Below are positions 9,017-17,786 of a DNA stretch of 64,000 nucleotides, piece by piece (positions within the stretch are counted from its first letter, which is position 1; each line of letters opens with the position of its first letter). Source of the stretch: Parahaliea aestuarii (GTDB taxonomy: Bacteria > Pseudomonadota > Gammaproteobacteria > Pseudomonadales > Halieaceae); NCBI RefSeq assembly GCF_008064635.1, contig NZ_VRYZ01000006.1:248001-312000 (forward strand), given 5' to 3'. The notes beneath the pieces are model-generated. The model saw nothing but the letters and a program-made list of their open reading frames with translations. It made no database searches and was not told the DNA's origin. Both the position numbers and the translations under genes were made by a program.

Positions 9017-11407
9017 TCAGCCGTCGCGCACGAAAACAAACTGCCCGTTTTCGTGCCCGGCGTCCTCAATGGCGGCGAACTGCGGCACCTGGTCCAGGTA
9101 GCCGAGGTTGGCCGCCTCTGACCGCACCAGATCATAGACCTGGGCGTAGATCATCTCGCCGTTGATGGCCCCGGTGTTCTGCTGCAGCACCTGCAACAGG
9201 GCGCTGGCAAACACCGAGTGGTTGTCCGGCCCCTCGTCCAGCACCGGCATCACACCGCCGGAGGTCAGTACCGTGCGCGACTTGTTGGCCAGCCAGTACT
9301 TCATCAGTGCCGGAATACTTTTGCGGATGCGCGGCGCGGTGTCACGCACCAGGGCGCCCGAATAGCAGGAATCCGCCACCACCAGCACATGCCGGGCGCT
9401 GCTCTGCTGCAGCGTCTGGGTGAGGTCGCCGCTGGACACCGCCTCGCTATAGGGCATGCCCGGACGGTAATCGGTCGGCAGCCAGTAGCCGTCGCCAAAT
9501 TCATCGACCTTGCCATGACCGGCGTAGTAAAGCAGCACGAACTGGTCTTCGCGGAACTTGCGCACGGCGTTCAACAGCTTGTACATCTCGGTCCGCTTGA
9601 GGTTGATCCGCACCTCCACATTGAAGCCGTAGCGCGCTTCCAGCAGCTGCTTCAGCTCGTTGGCGTCAAAGGGCGGCGAGGACAGGTCGGGCAGGTAATC
9701 ATAGTCGTAGTTGGCGATGATCACCGCCTGGTAGGGGCCGGCCTTGAGGCCATCCGGCAGGGCAATGGGTTGGCGTTCAACCGGCTCGCCCCCGCCTCCC
9801 CTCATGGCCAGGGTGCGCTGCTGCTGCAGGCCGCTGTAGAGGTCGACATCGCTGGCGATACGGGTCCGCTCGCGCTCCAGCCCGGCTACACTGGCGTCGA
9901 TGCCTGCAAGCCGGGTGCGGGCATCGTCCAGGGCCGCCTCCATGCGGCGCCGGTCCTGTTCGCTGCGCTGGCGGTTGAGCAGCAGGTCCTGTTCCAGGCG
10001 CGCAATCTCCTGCTGGTATTCATCCTTTTCCCAGCGCGACTCATCCAGGGCCATCTCCAGCGACTGCAGTTCCGCGCTGGCCGCTGCCAGCTTTGTTTTG
10101 GCGGAGGCCAGCTCCACCTCCAGCCAGCTGCGCTTGTCCACCTCCAGCGCCAGGCTCTCGCGCATGGCGCTGCGCTCTGCCTGCAGGACCTGCCAACTGG
10201 CCTCAAGGTCCTGGCGCTGGCCGGCCAGCTCGGTGATGGCCTGCTCCTGCGCCCGCAGGCGGCTCGCCAGTTGCGACTGGGCCTCGCCACCGCTGCGGCT
10301 GGCCTGTTGCAGGCTCTGCCGCAGTTCATCTGCCTCCTGCTGCGCCGCGGCCATGGCCTGCCGGCTTTCCCTGACCTGGGACTCCAACAGCTGCAACTGC
10401 TGGTCGGCACTGGACAGACTGGTGGCCAGGTCGAGGTTGCGGGCCTTACTCTGCTGTAGCTCCTGCTGGGCCAGGCTGAGCTGGCGATCGCGAATATCCG
10501 CCTGACGCACACTGGCCTTGAGTTGGGCCTGCTGCGCCTCAACATCGGCCTGCAGCAGGTCGATGGCCAGTTGCTGCTCGTTCAGGCGTGCCTCGCGCTG
10601 GGCCAACTGCTGGCGCAGGCTGGCCTGCTCTGCGCTGCTCCGGGTGCTGTCTTGAGTGCCCGCACCGGCAGCCGCAGCCAGCTGTGCTTGCAACTCGGCG
10701 GCAGCGGCTCGCTCGCGCTGCACCACGTCGGCCTGCTGCGCCAGACTATCCCGGGCCGCGGCCAGCTCCCGCTGCAGGCGGCCGGTGGTGTTGTTCTGCT
10801 GCTCCAGGGCCGATACCAGACTGTCGATTTCGCGCTGGGCCTCGCTCCTTTGCGCCTCCACCTGGGAGGCGAGCACTACCTCGTCGCCGAGATCGAGCGC
10901 CTGCCGCCACAGACTCAGGGCCTGCTGCTTGTCGGCGGCCACCCCCAGGCCCCGCTCGTAGAAATAAGCCATGCGGCGCTGGGCGCGGGTGTCGCCCTGC
11001 GCCGTGGCGAGCCCGTACCAGTGGGCCGCCTGGGTGTAATCAGGGGTGCCGAGCCAGCCCTTCTCGTAGATTTCACCGACGTAGAGCTGGGCCGTGGCGT
11101 CGCCACCCTCGGCGGCCTCGAGCCAGAGGGCCAGCGCGTTTTCGTAATTGGCGCGGTCGTAGAAGGTGTATTCCCCGCCGCGAATCTCGCACTCGTTGGC
11201 GGTCAGTTGCTGGGGTTTGCGACGCTCGAGGTAGGTCATGACGCTGCCCACTTTGCGCACCCGTCCGGGTAGCAGGCACAGCACCGGTTTGTTGGCGTCG
11301 ACCTCGCCGTAATTGCTGCTCAGGCCCGGCGACTGGGCCGTTGCCGTTGCGCCGGGCAGTCCGCCCAACAGCAGGCCAAGCAGAAAACTGATAAAACGCG
11401 GATGCAT
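9017..11407 (-). CDS. Secreted Sel1-coiled-coil caspase-like protease (intact catalytic dyad)
   Basis: A 796-residue protein. The signal peptide is at residues 1-24 (ending ATAQ). A conserved N-terminal block follows (CLLPGRVRKVG to CEIRGGEYTFYDRANY, about 44-88), then Sel1-like repeats (about 89-175), a long Gln/Glu/Ala-rich coiled coil (about 180-515), and a C-terminal peptidase C14 caspase-like domain (about 557-796). The catalytic dyad looks complete: His631 in YYAGHG and Cys681 in ADSCYSG. It should act in the periplasm or be membrane-associated. It follows the Ser/Thr kinase gene by 62 bases on the same strand. A paralogue at 49841-51466 has the same N-terminal block but a destroyed active site. 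The substrate is unknown. Confidence 0.88.
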   Translation of the reverse strand: MHPRFISFLLGLLLGGLPGATATAQSPGLSSNYGEVDANKPVLCLLPGRVRKVGSVMTYLERRKPQQLTANECEIRGGEYTFYDRANYENALALWLEAAEGGDATAQLYVGEIYEKGWLGTPDYTQAAHWYGLATAQGDTRAQRRMAYFYERGLGVAADKQQALSLWRQALDLGDEVVLASQVEAQRSEAQREIDSLVSALEQQNNTTGRLQRELAAARDSLAQQADVVQRERAAAAELQAQLAAAAGAGTQDSTRSSAEQASLRQQLAQREARLNEQQLAIDLLQADVEAQQAQLKASVRQADIRDRQLSLAQQELQQSKARNLDLATSLSSADQQLQLLESQVRESRQAMAAAQQEADELRQSLQQASRSGGEAQSQLASRLRAQEQAITELAGQRQDLEASWQVLQAERSAMRESLALEVDKRSWLEVELASAKTKLAAASAELQSLEMALDESRWEKDEYQQEIARLEQDLLLNRQRSEQDRRRMEAALDDARTRLAGIDASVAGLERERTRIASDVDLYSGLQQQRTLAMRGGGGEPVERQPIALPDGLKAGPYQAVIIANYDYDYLPDLSSPPFDANELKQLLEARYGFNVEVRINLKRTEMYKLLNAVRKFREDQFVLLYYAGHGKVDEFGDGYWLPTDYRPGMPYSEAVSSGDLTQTLQQSSARHVLVVADSCYSGALVRDTAPRIRKSIPALMKYWLANKSRTVLTSGGVMPVLDEGPDNHSVFASALLQVLQQNTGAINGEMIYAQVYDLVRSEAANLGYLDQVPQFAAIEDAGHENGQFVFVRDG

Positions 11408-11436
11408 GCTCTGGCTCCGTCTGGCCCCTTCCCAGA

Positions 11437-11442
11437 ACTATA
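11437..11442 (-). promoter_or_regulatory. Possible -10 hexamer for the caspase-like gene
   Basis: A TATAGT hexamer on the minus strand lies in the 62-base gap between the kinase and caspase-like genes, about 30 bases before the caspase ATG. No clear -35 is seen. It could allow the protease to be expressed apart from the kinase. Confidence 0.25.
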
Positions 11443-11469
11443 GTCCAGATTGCCCGTTTTGCCCTGCGT

Positions 11470-12978
11470 TCAGCAGTCGTTTAGCTGGGCGATACGCGCC
11501 TCGCTCATGCCCTCGCTCGCCGCTTCCGCCACCGCCAGCAGGGCCCGGTGGCGGGAGTGGATTTTCAGACCGTGGCAGGTGATCAGCAGGGCCTTTTCCC
11601 GATCGCCCTGAGCCGCTGCCTGCCGGGCCCAGTCGTGGTAGGTATCGAGCATCGCCATCACTCCGGCCCGGGCCGCTGCCGAATCCTGGCGCCCCAGCAC
11701 GCTGGAAAAAGCCCGGTAGGCATTGTCCGCCCCCCCATCCATGATGTGCAGGGCACTCACCAGGTCGCCCCCGGCGAATTCCTGCTGGGCAATCTCCAGA
11801 TAGACCTGCCCCTGCTCCAGCCAGCTCTGCAGGCGGGCTGCTTCGCCAACCTGCAGGGGCGCGGGATTGGCCGGCGTCAGGCTGTCGAGGAAGACCTGGT
11901 CCGGATCCGGGCCCTGCAGGTAGCGCAGGCCGAGCCACAGGGCCACCCCCGCCGCCGCCAGCACACTGCCCGCCACCAGCCACAGGCGCTGTCGATCGCG
12001 CTGGCCGGCCAGTGCCTCGTAGAGCAGGGGAGCCGAGGCCAGGCGGTCCTTGCGTGTGAAGGACAGGCCGCGCTGCAATACCCGCCAGCGGCGGGCACCC
12101 AGACCCGCGGGGCGCTCCGCCCGACGCCCTTCGCCCCGGGCCCGGGGCGCCGGCAGGCGCTTGAAGGGATGCCGCCCCGTCAGTACCTCATAGCACACAC
12201 AGGCCAGGGCGTAGACGTCATCCCGCGGGTCCGGCGACTGGCCTTCGAACATCTCGCAACTGGCATAGGACGGGGTAAGCGCGCCAAGCTGGCTGGCGTC
12301 GAAGCGGGTTTCCGCCCGGCTTTGCACACCTTCCAGGCTGTCCTCACGGGCGCGGGCAATGCCAAGGTCGAGAATCTTGACCACGCCGTCGTCGCTGACA
12401 AACACGTTGTTGGGTTTGAAGTCCGAATGCACCAGTCCCTGGCGGTGGATGTAGTCCAGCCCGCTGCACATGCCTTCGATCAGCGGCAGCGCCTTCGCCA
12501 GCGGCAGACCGCGGGGATGGCGGCGCAGGAAGTCATCCAGCGGAAGCCCACGCATGAACTCCATAATCATGTAGGGCAGGCCTTCGTGCAGGTCGAAGTA
12601 CAGCACGCGCACCACGTTGGGGTGGGACAATTGCTGACATTTGCGGGCTTCGCGCTGCAAGGCCATGCGCGCCACATCGTGGGCGGCAAAGCGAATGCCG
12701 AGGAACTTGATCGCCACTTCCGCGTGGCGGTCCTCGAACTCGCGGGTATACAGCAGGTCGGTGGCCTGGAAGACCCGTCCCATCCCCCCCTCGCCGAGTA
12801 GTCGGGTCAGCTCGTAGCGTCCGGAGATCACATCGCCAATGCACACGCCGCCCTCGCCGTCCCCGGGCGGGATATTCGCCTCGGCTCTCGTTATGGCAGA
12901 GTTATCGTGCCGGGTCGTCGCCTGGCTGCTGGCCGATCCGGAGGCGGGCAATGTCTTGTCGTCAAACGCATCCGCCAC
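11470..12978 (-). CDS. Transmembrane Ser/Thr protein kinase, module A
   Basis: A 502-residue Hanks-type kinase read from a GTG start at 12978. The kinase domain is at about 55-325: glycine loop LGEGGMGRVF, Lys91 in VAIKFL, Glu110, catalytic Asp186 in VHSDFKPNN, and metal-binding Asp204 in a DLG (rather than DFG) motif. The residue before the catalytic Asp is Ser, so it is not an RD kinase. A single membrane helix (about 333-351) is followed by about 150 residues, predicted periplasmic. It lies 32 bases after the autotransporter gene and 62 before the caspase-like gene, so the three are probably co-transcribed. Candidate partners are the caspase-like protein and FHA proteins; direct evidence is lacking. 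Confidence 0.9.
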   Translation of the reverse strand: MADAFDDKTLPASGSASSQATTRHDNSAITRAEANIPPGDGEGGVCIGDVISGRYELTRLLGEGGMGRVFQATDLLYTREFEDRHAEVAIKFLGIRFAAHDVARMALQREARKCQQLSHPNVVRVLYFDLHEGLPYMIMEFMRGLPLDDFLRRHPRGLPLAKALPLIEGMCSGLDYIHRQGLVHSDFKPNNVFVSDDGVVKILDLGIARAREDSLEGVQSRAETRFDASQLGALTPSYASCEMFEGQSPDPRDDVYALACVCYEVLTGRHPFKRLPAPRARGEGRRAERPAGLGARRWRVLQRGLSFTRKDRLASAPLLYEALAGQRDRQRLWLVAGSVLAAAGVALWLGLRYLQGPDPDQVFLDSLTPANPAPLQVGEAARLQSWLEQGQVYLEIAQQEFAGGDLVSALHIMDGGADNAYRAFSSVLGRQDSAAARAGVMAMLDTYHDWARQAAAQGDREKALLITCHGLKIHSRHRALLAVAEAASEGMSEARIAQLNDC

Positions 12979-13010
12979 CTTGCCTGCCGACGCCTCCTGC
13001 TGAAAGCGGA

Positions 13011-14495
13011 CTAGAAGCTGCCGCGTACGCCGATAGTGAAGAGGCTGGCGCTCACATCTTCCAGACCGAGGGTCGTAGAGTAATCGACAAAGGCGGTGAT
13101 GCGATTGGCAAACACCGCGCTGACGCCAAGGCCAAGTTCAAAATAATCCTCATCCGGGTCGTCACTGCCTATCGTCAGGTTGAAGGTCTGACCGGTCTGC
13201 TGGGCGGCGTAACGCGCCGCTACAGTATCGGCATCATTGCGAAACTCGTGCCGCCAGGCGGCGCCAAGATAAGGCAAGATGACACCACTTTGGGTACTGA
13301 ACGGCCTGCTGAACTGGAAGCCCAGGGATGATTGCAGGGATTCGAAGTCCTGATCCTCGTAGGCCAGGGCCAACCCGCCGGCGCTGGACTCGTCACCGGC
13401 CAGGGCCTGTTCGCGCTCGGTGTAGCCGTCCACCGTGACATCCAGGTAACTGAGCCCGACATCGAGGGCCAGGTCGACCACTCCGAGTTCGAACTGGGTG
13501 CCGGTGGACACCCCGACACCGAGGCTGTCGCTGTCGGTGGAGCCACTCATGGCGCGGTTGACCACCAGGTTCTGGCCCCGGTTGCCGCCGCTGCTGCTGC
13601 CGCGATAGGACACCCGGCGCTCGGTGTCGTAGTCGTTCATACCGTAGCTGACCAGCCCGTCGACGTAAAAGCGCCCGATGTTGCCGATGGCGTAGGCGCT
13701 CACCGCATAGCCGTCCAGCGAAAAGCCGCCACCGGCGACCCGTGAGGTCAAATCGTTCATCGGCAGGGGGGAACCACTGCTGTCAAAATCCACCTCGTAA
13801 TCGGAATAGCCAAGGGCAACACCGACCACCGCACCGGAATCCAACAGGTAGTCGACCCCGAGGGTCGCGCCATAGGCATCGTAGTCGTACTGGTCCTCGC
13901 GAGCGGTGGCATCGCGGTCGCCGTTGCCATAGGCGCCGTTGACGAACCAGCTCCAGGGCGACTCGCCCTCCTCACCGGCGTTGCCGCCCACCACCGGCGC
14001 ATCATTCAGGGCCAGACGGAGACCGCTGGCAGTGGCCCGGGCACCGGCGCGAATGGCGTCCAGGCGCATACCGATATGGGCAAACTGGCCGTTGGAACTC
14101 TCCGTGGCCAGGCGGCCCTTGGAGACCTGCTCCTCGCCAGTGAGTTGCTGCATGGCTTCGGCCAGTTGGCCGCTGGTCCAGCCGAGGTTGTTCAGCGCCG
14201 CATCCGGGTTGCCATTGAGCAGGTTGGCGGTCTGGACCATTTCGTTACAGCGGAAAAAAAGATCTTCCTCGGGGGTCGTGGCCGGCCGGTTCGCGCCAAT
14301 GACGGGACGGTAGGTTCCCGCCAGTTCGCCACAGGTATTCTGCACCGCCTCGCCGGTGACCACCTGTAGTGCTGTGCTGCCCGGTGCGCCTGCTACCACC
14401 TGACCGAGGGTGGTATCCTGAGCGGCGAGCGGCATCGCCAGCCCGGCGAGAGGAATCATGAGATACAGCCTGACGTCTCGAAAACGCGTTTCCAT
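13011..14495 (-). CDS. Autotransporter beta-domain outer-membrane protein
   Basis: A 494-residue protein whose ATG at 14495 has a strong GAGGAGG site six bases upstream. The signal peptide ends near MPLAAQ. The N-terminal region (about 30-185) has two cysteines, in QNTCGEL and FFRCNEM, and resembles the short helical passenger seen in small autotransporter-domain proteins. The C-terminal 280 residues form an autotransporter-type barrel (NGAYGNGDRDATAREDQYDYDAY onward, abbreviated) ending in SLFTIGVRGSF with the terminal Phe expected for BAM recognition. It heads the minus-strand unit with the kinase and caspase-like protein. It may be a surface sensor or structural partner for that module; no enzymatic motif is seen. 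Confidence 0.82.
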   Translation of the reverse strand: METRFRDVRLYLMIPLAGLAMPLAAQDTTLGQVVAGAPGSTALQVVTGEAVQNTCGELAGTYRPVIGANRPATTPEEDLFFRCNEMVQTANLLNGNPDAALNNLGWTSGQLAEAMQQLTGEEQVSKGRLATESSNGQFAHIGMRLDAIRAGARATASGLRLALNDAPVVGGNAGEEGESPWSWFVNGAYGNGDRDATAREDQYDYDAYGATLGVDYLLDSGAVVGVALGYSDYEVDFDSSGSPLPMNDLTSRVAGGGFSLDGYAVSAYAIGNIGRFYVDGLVSYGMNDYDTERRVSYRGSSSGGNRGQNLVVNRAMSGSTDSDSLGVGVSTGTQFELGVVDLALDVGLSYLDVTVDGYTEREQALAGDESSAGGLALAYEDQDFESLQSSLGFQFSRPFSTQSGVILPYLGAAWRHEFRNDADTVAARYAAQQTGQTFNLTIGSDDPDEDYFELGLGVSAVFANRITAFVDYSTTLGLEDVSASLFTIGVRGSF

Positions 14496-14556
14496 GGCAT
14501 GCCTCCTCGAAGGCAATGATTGCCCTCCTTCCCCAAACGTAGACCATGCCGCCCGT

Positions 14557-15441
14557 TTGCGCGAATCCCGGCGGGGCCACCCAGGTGAGTCCGGCACGCG
14601 GCCTCGTACCGGTCGCAGGCCCGCTGTACCGGGTGCCGCTCTGCTGGTCGCCCTGCTGGTTCTGTGTGCATCCTGCACCGGTTCGGCCCACCGCGGGGCC
14701 GAACAAATGGCGCAGGCGAGCGGCGCGCAACTGTCCTGGGTGGACGGGCAGGGTTTCCGGCACCGGGTGTTCAGCCAGGTGAAGGATCCGCAGCCCCGGC
14801 TGCTGCGTGTGTACCTCGGCGGCGACGGGCGGGCCTTCCTGACACCGACCACAGTGGCCAGCGACCCCACTCCGCAGGAGCACCTCGGCCTGTCCCTGAT
14901 GCTGGCAGACCCCGGCAACACGCTCTATCTGGCCCGCCCCTGCTACTACCAGGCGGCGATGGACGCCAACTGCCAGGCGTCCCTGTGGACCAGCCTGCGC
15001 TACGGCGAGACCGTGCTGGCCAGCATGGAACAGGCACTCGCCACGGTATCGGGGCAGTACCCCACTGCGGAAATACACCTGGTAGGCTACAGCGGCGGCG
15101 GCGTGCTGGCCCTGCAACTGGCGCGGCGTTCAGCACGTATCAGCCAGGTGGTGACCGTGGCTGCGCCGCTGGATACCGATGCCTGGACCCGCCACCACCA
15201 CTACACCGCCCTGCCCGCCGGACACAATCCGGCCCGGGTGGCACGGTGGCCGGCCAGCCTCAAGCAGGTACACCTCGCCGGCGCCGCCGACAGCCAGGTT
15301 CCGCCGGCACTCAACCAGCGCTTTCAAGCGCAACTGGCAGACAGCGGTGCAGCGGCGCGCTTTTACGTGTTGGCGGGCTTTGACCATCGCTGCTGCTGGG
15401 TACAACAATGGCCCGAGCTACTGCAGGACTATGCCCTTTGA
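14557..15441 (+). CDS. Lipoprotein-like alpha/beta hydrolase, module A
   Basis: A predicted exported hydrolase of about 294 residues. It has a nucleophile elbow GYSGGG, an acid in PLDTDAW, and a histidine in FDHRCCWVQQWP near the C-terminus, forming a likely Ser-Asp-His triad. It is clearly paralogous to the protein at 51465-52337 (shared ARPCY, LWTS.RY and DHRCCWV.QWP). The start is uncertain: the ATG at 14494 overlaps the divergent autotransporter ATG and gives an odd leader, whereas the TTG at 14557 places the candidate lipid-attachment Cys at residue 40, as in the paralogue (39). The membrane segment is GAALLVALLVLCASC. The substrate is unknown. Confidence 0.75.
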   Translation: MRESRRGHPGESGTRPRTGRRPAVPGAALLVALLVLCASCTGSAHRGAEQMAQASGAQLSWVDGQGFRHRVFSQVKDPQPRLLRVYLGGDGRAFLTPTTVASDPTPQEHLGLSLMLADPGNTLYLARPCYYQAAMDANCQASLWTSLRYGETVLASMEQALATVSGQYPTAEIHLVGYSGGGVLALQLARRSARISQVVTVAAPLDTDAWTRHHHYTALPAGHNPARVARWPASLKQVHLAGAADSQVPPALNQRFQAQLADSGAAARFYVLAGFDHRCCWVQQWPELLQDYAL

Positions 15442-15516
15442 GCGGCACCAGCCCGCCTCGCCAAGCCCGACGGGTAGCGCTATAGTGCGCCACAGGCCCC
15501 AACAGAAGGCGCAGGT

Positions 15517-15867
15517 ATGATCGAAAGACGCCAGTGCACTCGCATCAAAATCGACTTGCCGGTGGAAGTACAGCAAGGCGGCAGCGTCTGGAAACAACGG
15601 CTGATCGACATTTCACTTAGCGGCGTGGCCACCGACCAGCCCGATGTCTGGGACGCCCAGTACAACGAACCCTTCACCCTGCTGATTCAGCTCGACGACG
15701 GCGATGAACTGGAACTGCACGCCTACCTGCAGCACGTGGAATCAGGCCGCCTCGGCTTCTCAGTGCAACATGTGGATCGCGAGAATATCGAGCCTCTGCG
15801 ACGGCTGCTGGAAGACCACGTCGATGACCCGGCAGTGATCGCCGAGGAGATCAAGCGGCTGGGCTAG
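15517..15867 (+). CDS. PilZ-domain c-di-GMP-binding protein
   Basis: A 116-residue stand-alone PilZ protein. The N-terminal arginine-rich switch (ERRQCTRIKIDLPVEV, residues 3-18) and the DISLSGVA motif (about 31-38) correspond to the RxxxR and (D/N)xSxxG c-di-GMP-binding signatures. No membrane segment is present. It follows the hydrolase by 75 bases on the same strand; a TATAGT hexamer at 15482-15487 might provide its own promoter. It would act as a cytoplasmic effector; its output is unknown. Confidence 0.88.
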   Translation: MIERRQCTRIKIDLPVEVQQGGSVWKQRLIDISLSGVATDQPDVWDAQYNEPFTLLIQLDDGDELELHAYLQHVESGRLGFSVQHVDRENIEPLRRLLEDHVDDPAVIAEEIKRLG

Positions 15868-15919
15868 TTCCGGTTAGCACGTCTTCCCAGCCCCGCCCCG
15901 GTCTGTCAGTGCATCACAC

Positions 15920-17770
15920 TCACGATGCCCGGTACCAGATGGGCGACGACCAGGCCCGCTCCTGGATGGTGCGGGGCACGCTGTCGTCGCAGCAGCCCTG
16001 CAGTGGTTCCGCAACCGCGTCCGGATTGGCGCAATTCACCCGGTTTGCCACACAAATTTGCTGTTGCCAACGACAGGAGGGATTTTCCACAACGCGACTG
16101 TAGTACACCGCGCCCAGGGCGGCGTCGAAATCCGGGTCGCGCCACACCGAGCAAAGACGCTGGTATCCGTTGCCCCGGGGCTGGCAGGTCTGGAGGTCCA
16201 CGCCGGCGCCGTTGCCGGGGCTGCCGGCCACCTCATAGACCTCTTCGCGACTCTCCCCCGCACTGTCTACCCAGGCTTTGACCACCTGCACGCGCTGCAG
16301 CAATCCGCCGGGCGCTCCGTCTGTTCCAGGGTCCGACACTGCCGTCAGGATGAATTCGGGGGCACGACCCTCACTGTCTTCGCGCAGTAACTCGCCACCC
16401 ATGGGCACCCCGCCAGCATAGCCCCGCGCGACCAGGTCAACCCGCTCGCAGAGATCGTCCTCGTAATCCCAGCCGCCGAAAAAGCGCAATTGAATGCGCG
16501 GGCCGCTGGTGGCGTAGGCCTCCCGGCGCTGCATGGCGCGGAACAGGGCATCGCGAGTGTTTTCCTCGGCGTACAGCACCGCCAGCCCGCCGGCATTCTG
16601 TTCCAGCCGATCGGGCAGCTGCGGCGCGCTGCCATCACCGCTGATGTGCTGGGCGCCATGATGGCCTGGGTTGTCCGCTTCATCCACCGCGCCAGCCGCA
16701 CCCAGGTGGGTATCGGTGCCGCCGATAAAGCCGGTGGTAAACGGATTGGTACCCAACTGTCGCTCAAGCCGCAGCCCTTCTCGCAACGCCTCCCGCAGGT
16801 AGCGGCTGTCATCCTTCGGCGGCTCGCCAATAAACGAAAAGTACTTCTGCAGGAAGGAGCTGTAGGGCAGCTTTTCAAAGCGGCACAGTTCATCGATGGC
16901 GCCGGGGCCGCCGTAGCACTCCGACTCCCCCTTGTGCTGCACGATTTCCGCGAGACGCTCGTAGCGGGCGCGCTGTTGCGCCTGCTCTGAAGTCATTTGA
17001 TCGCCAGACGATAAAAGGGCGGAAAACATAAGGCCCTGGCTGAGGTTTGAATTGTGGGGGATGGTGACCGCCTCGCAGCCACTGCCCCCGTCCCGGCACT
17101 CGTGGTCGAGCGCATCCCAGAGCTGTTCGGGCGTCCTCGCCTCTCGCGCACTGGCCGGATTCGAGGGAACCGCCTCACTGCGGAAAATAACATTGCGATG
17201 CAGGTTGGCGGCGCCGTCCAGCCCGCTCCATTCGTAGCCCACGAAGGTGGTGAATTCACAGGGCGCATTGTGTGACTGCGCAGCGGCCTGCGTGTCACGC
17301 CATACCGATGCCTGCGCTGCGGCACAGGTAGCATCCCCCGGCGGGCACAGGGTTTCGAGCGGCAGTACCCTGCTGGCAAACCGCTTGATCATGCGCAGGT
17401 AGGGACCATCGCCGCAGCTGTCGGCGCCCGGCCCGTCGTAGTTCGGGTCGCTGCACAGCCTTACTTCTCCGAGAGCTTCGGCATGATCGGTGACCGCGGC
17501 AAAATCCAGCGGCCGTTTCAGGCGCAGTTCACGGGGGCTGTCGCCCTGCGCATCATAGGGGGGCAATGAGATGGCCGCGCCGCGGGCAAAGCGGTAGCTG
17601 TCCTCCGGCTCTATCCGGTGATTACCCATGCGCCAGTTGGCATCCTGCGAGTAGCTGGTATGGACATGGAGATCGCCAAACCAGGCCTGCCGGTCCTCGC
17701 TGTAGTCCTCGCAACTACCGTGCGCAGTGGCAGCGCCCAGCAGCGCCAGCGCCGCAATACGTATCACCAT
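15920..17770 (-). CDS. DUF3604 domain-containing secreted protein (PHP-like)
   Basis: A 616-residue protein with a signal peptide (MVIRIAALALLGAATAHGSC). The DUF3604 hallmarks are FGDLHVHTSYSQDA near residue 32, DFAAVTDHAE near residue 90, TFVGYEWSG, IPHNSNLSQG and FIGGTDTHLG, a set of His/Asp clusters like PHP-type metal hydrolases. It starts 16 bases after the TonB receptor gene stop and so belongs to the receptor's unit, whose promoter region carries the 18-bp operator also found at uxuA. Many cysteines and a final SCRWQQQIC segment suggest disulphides in the periplasm. DUF3604 function is not established; hydrolysis of a sugar derivative or ester is an inference from context. Confidence 0.87.
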   Translation of the reverse strand: MVIRIAALALLGAATAHGSCEDYSEDRQAWFGDLHVHTSYSQDANWRMGNHRIEPEDSYRFARGAAISLPPYDAQGDSPRELRLKRPLDFAAVTDHAEALGEVRLCSDPNYDGPGADSCGDGPYLRMIKRFASRVLPLETLCPPGDATCAAAQASVWRDTQAAAQSHNAPCEFTTFVGYEWSGLDGAANLHRNVIFRSEAVPSNPASAREARTPEQLWDALDHECRDGGSGCEAVTIPHNSNLSQGLMFSALLSSGDQMTSEQAQQRARYERLAEIVQHKGESECYGGPGAIDELCRFEKLPYSSFLQKYFSFIGEPPKDDSRYLREALREGLRLERQLGTNPFTTGFIGGTDTHLGAAGAVDEADNPGHHGAQHISGDGSAPQLPDRLEQNAGGLAVLYAEENTRDALFRAMQRREAYATSGPRIQLRFFGGWDYEDDLCERVDLVARGYAGGVPMGGELLREDSEGRAPEFILTAVSDPGTDGAPGGLLQRVQVVKAWVDSAGESREEVYEVAGSPGNGAGVDLQTCQPRGNGYQRLCSVWRDPDFDAALGAVYYSRVVENPSCRWQQQICVANRVNCANPDAVAEPLQGCCDDSVPRTIQERAWSSPIWYRAS

Positions 17771-17786
17771 CTCAGTATTCAGCCAT

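Noticed and set aside
14596-14921. N-terminal extension of the autotransporter up to 14921
   Set aside because: It would overlap the divergent hydrolase gene, while the ATG at 14495 has an excellent ribosome-binding site and signal peptide.
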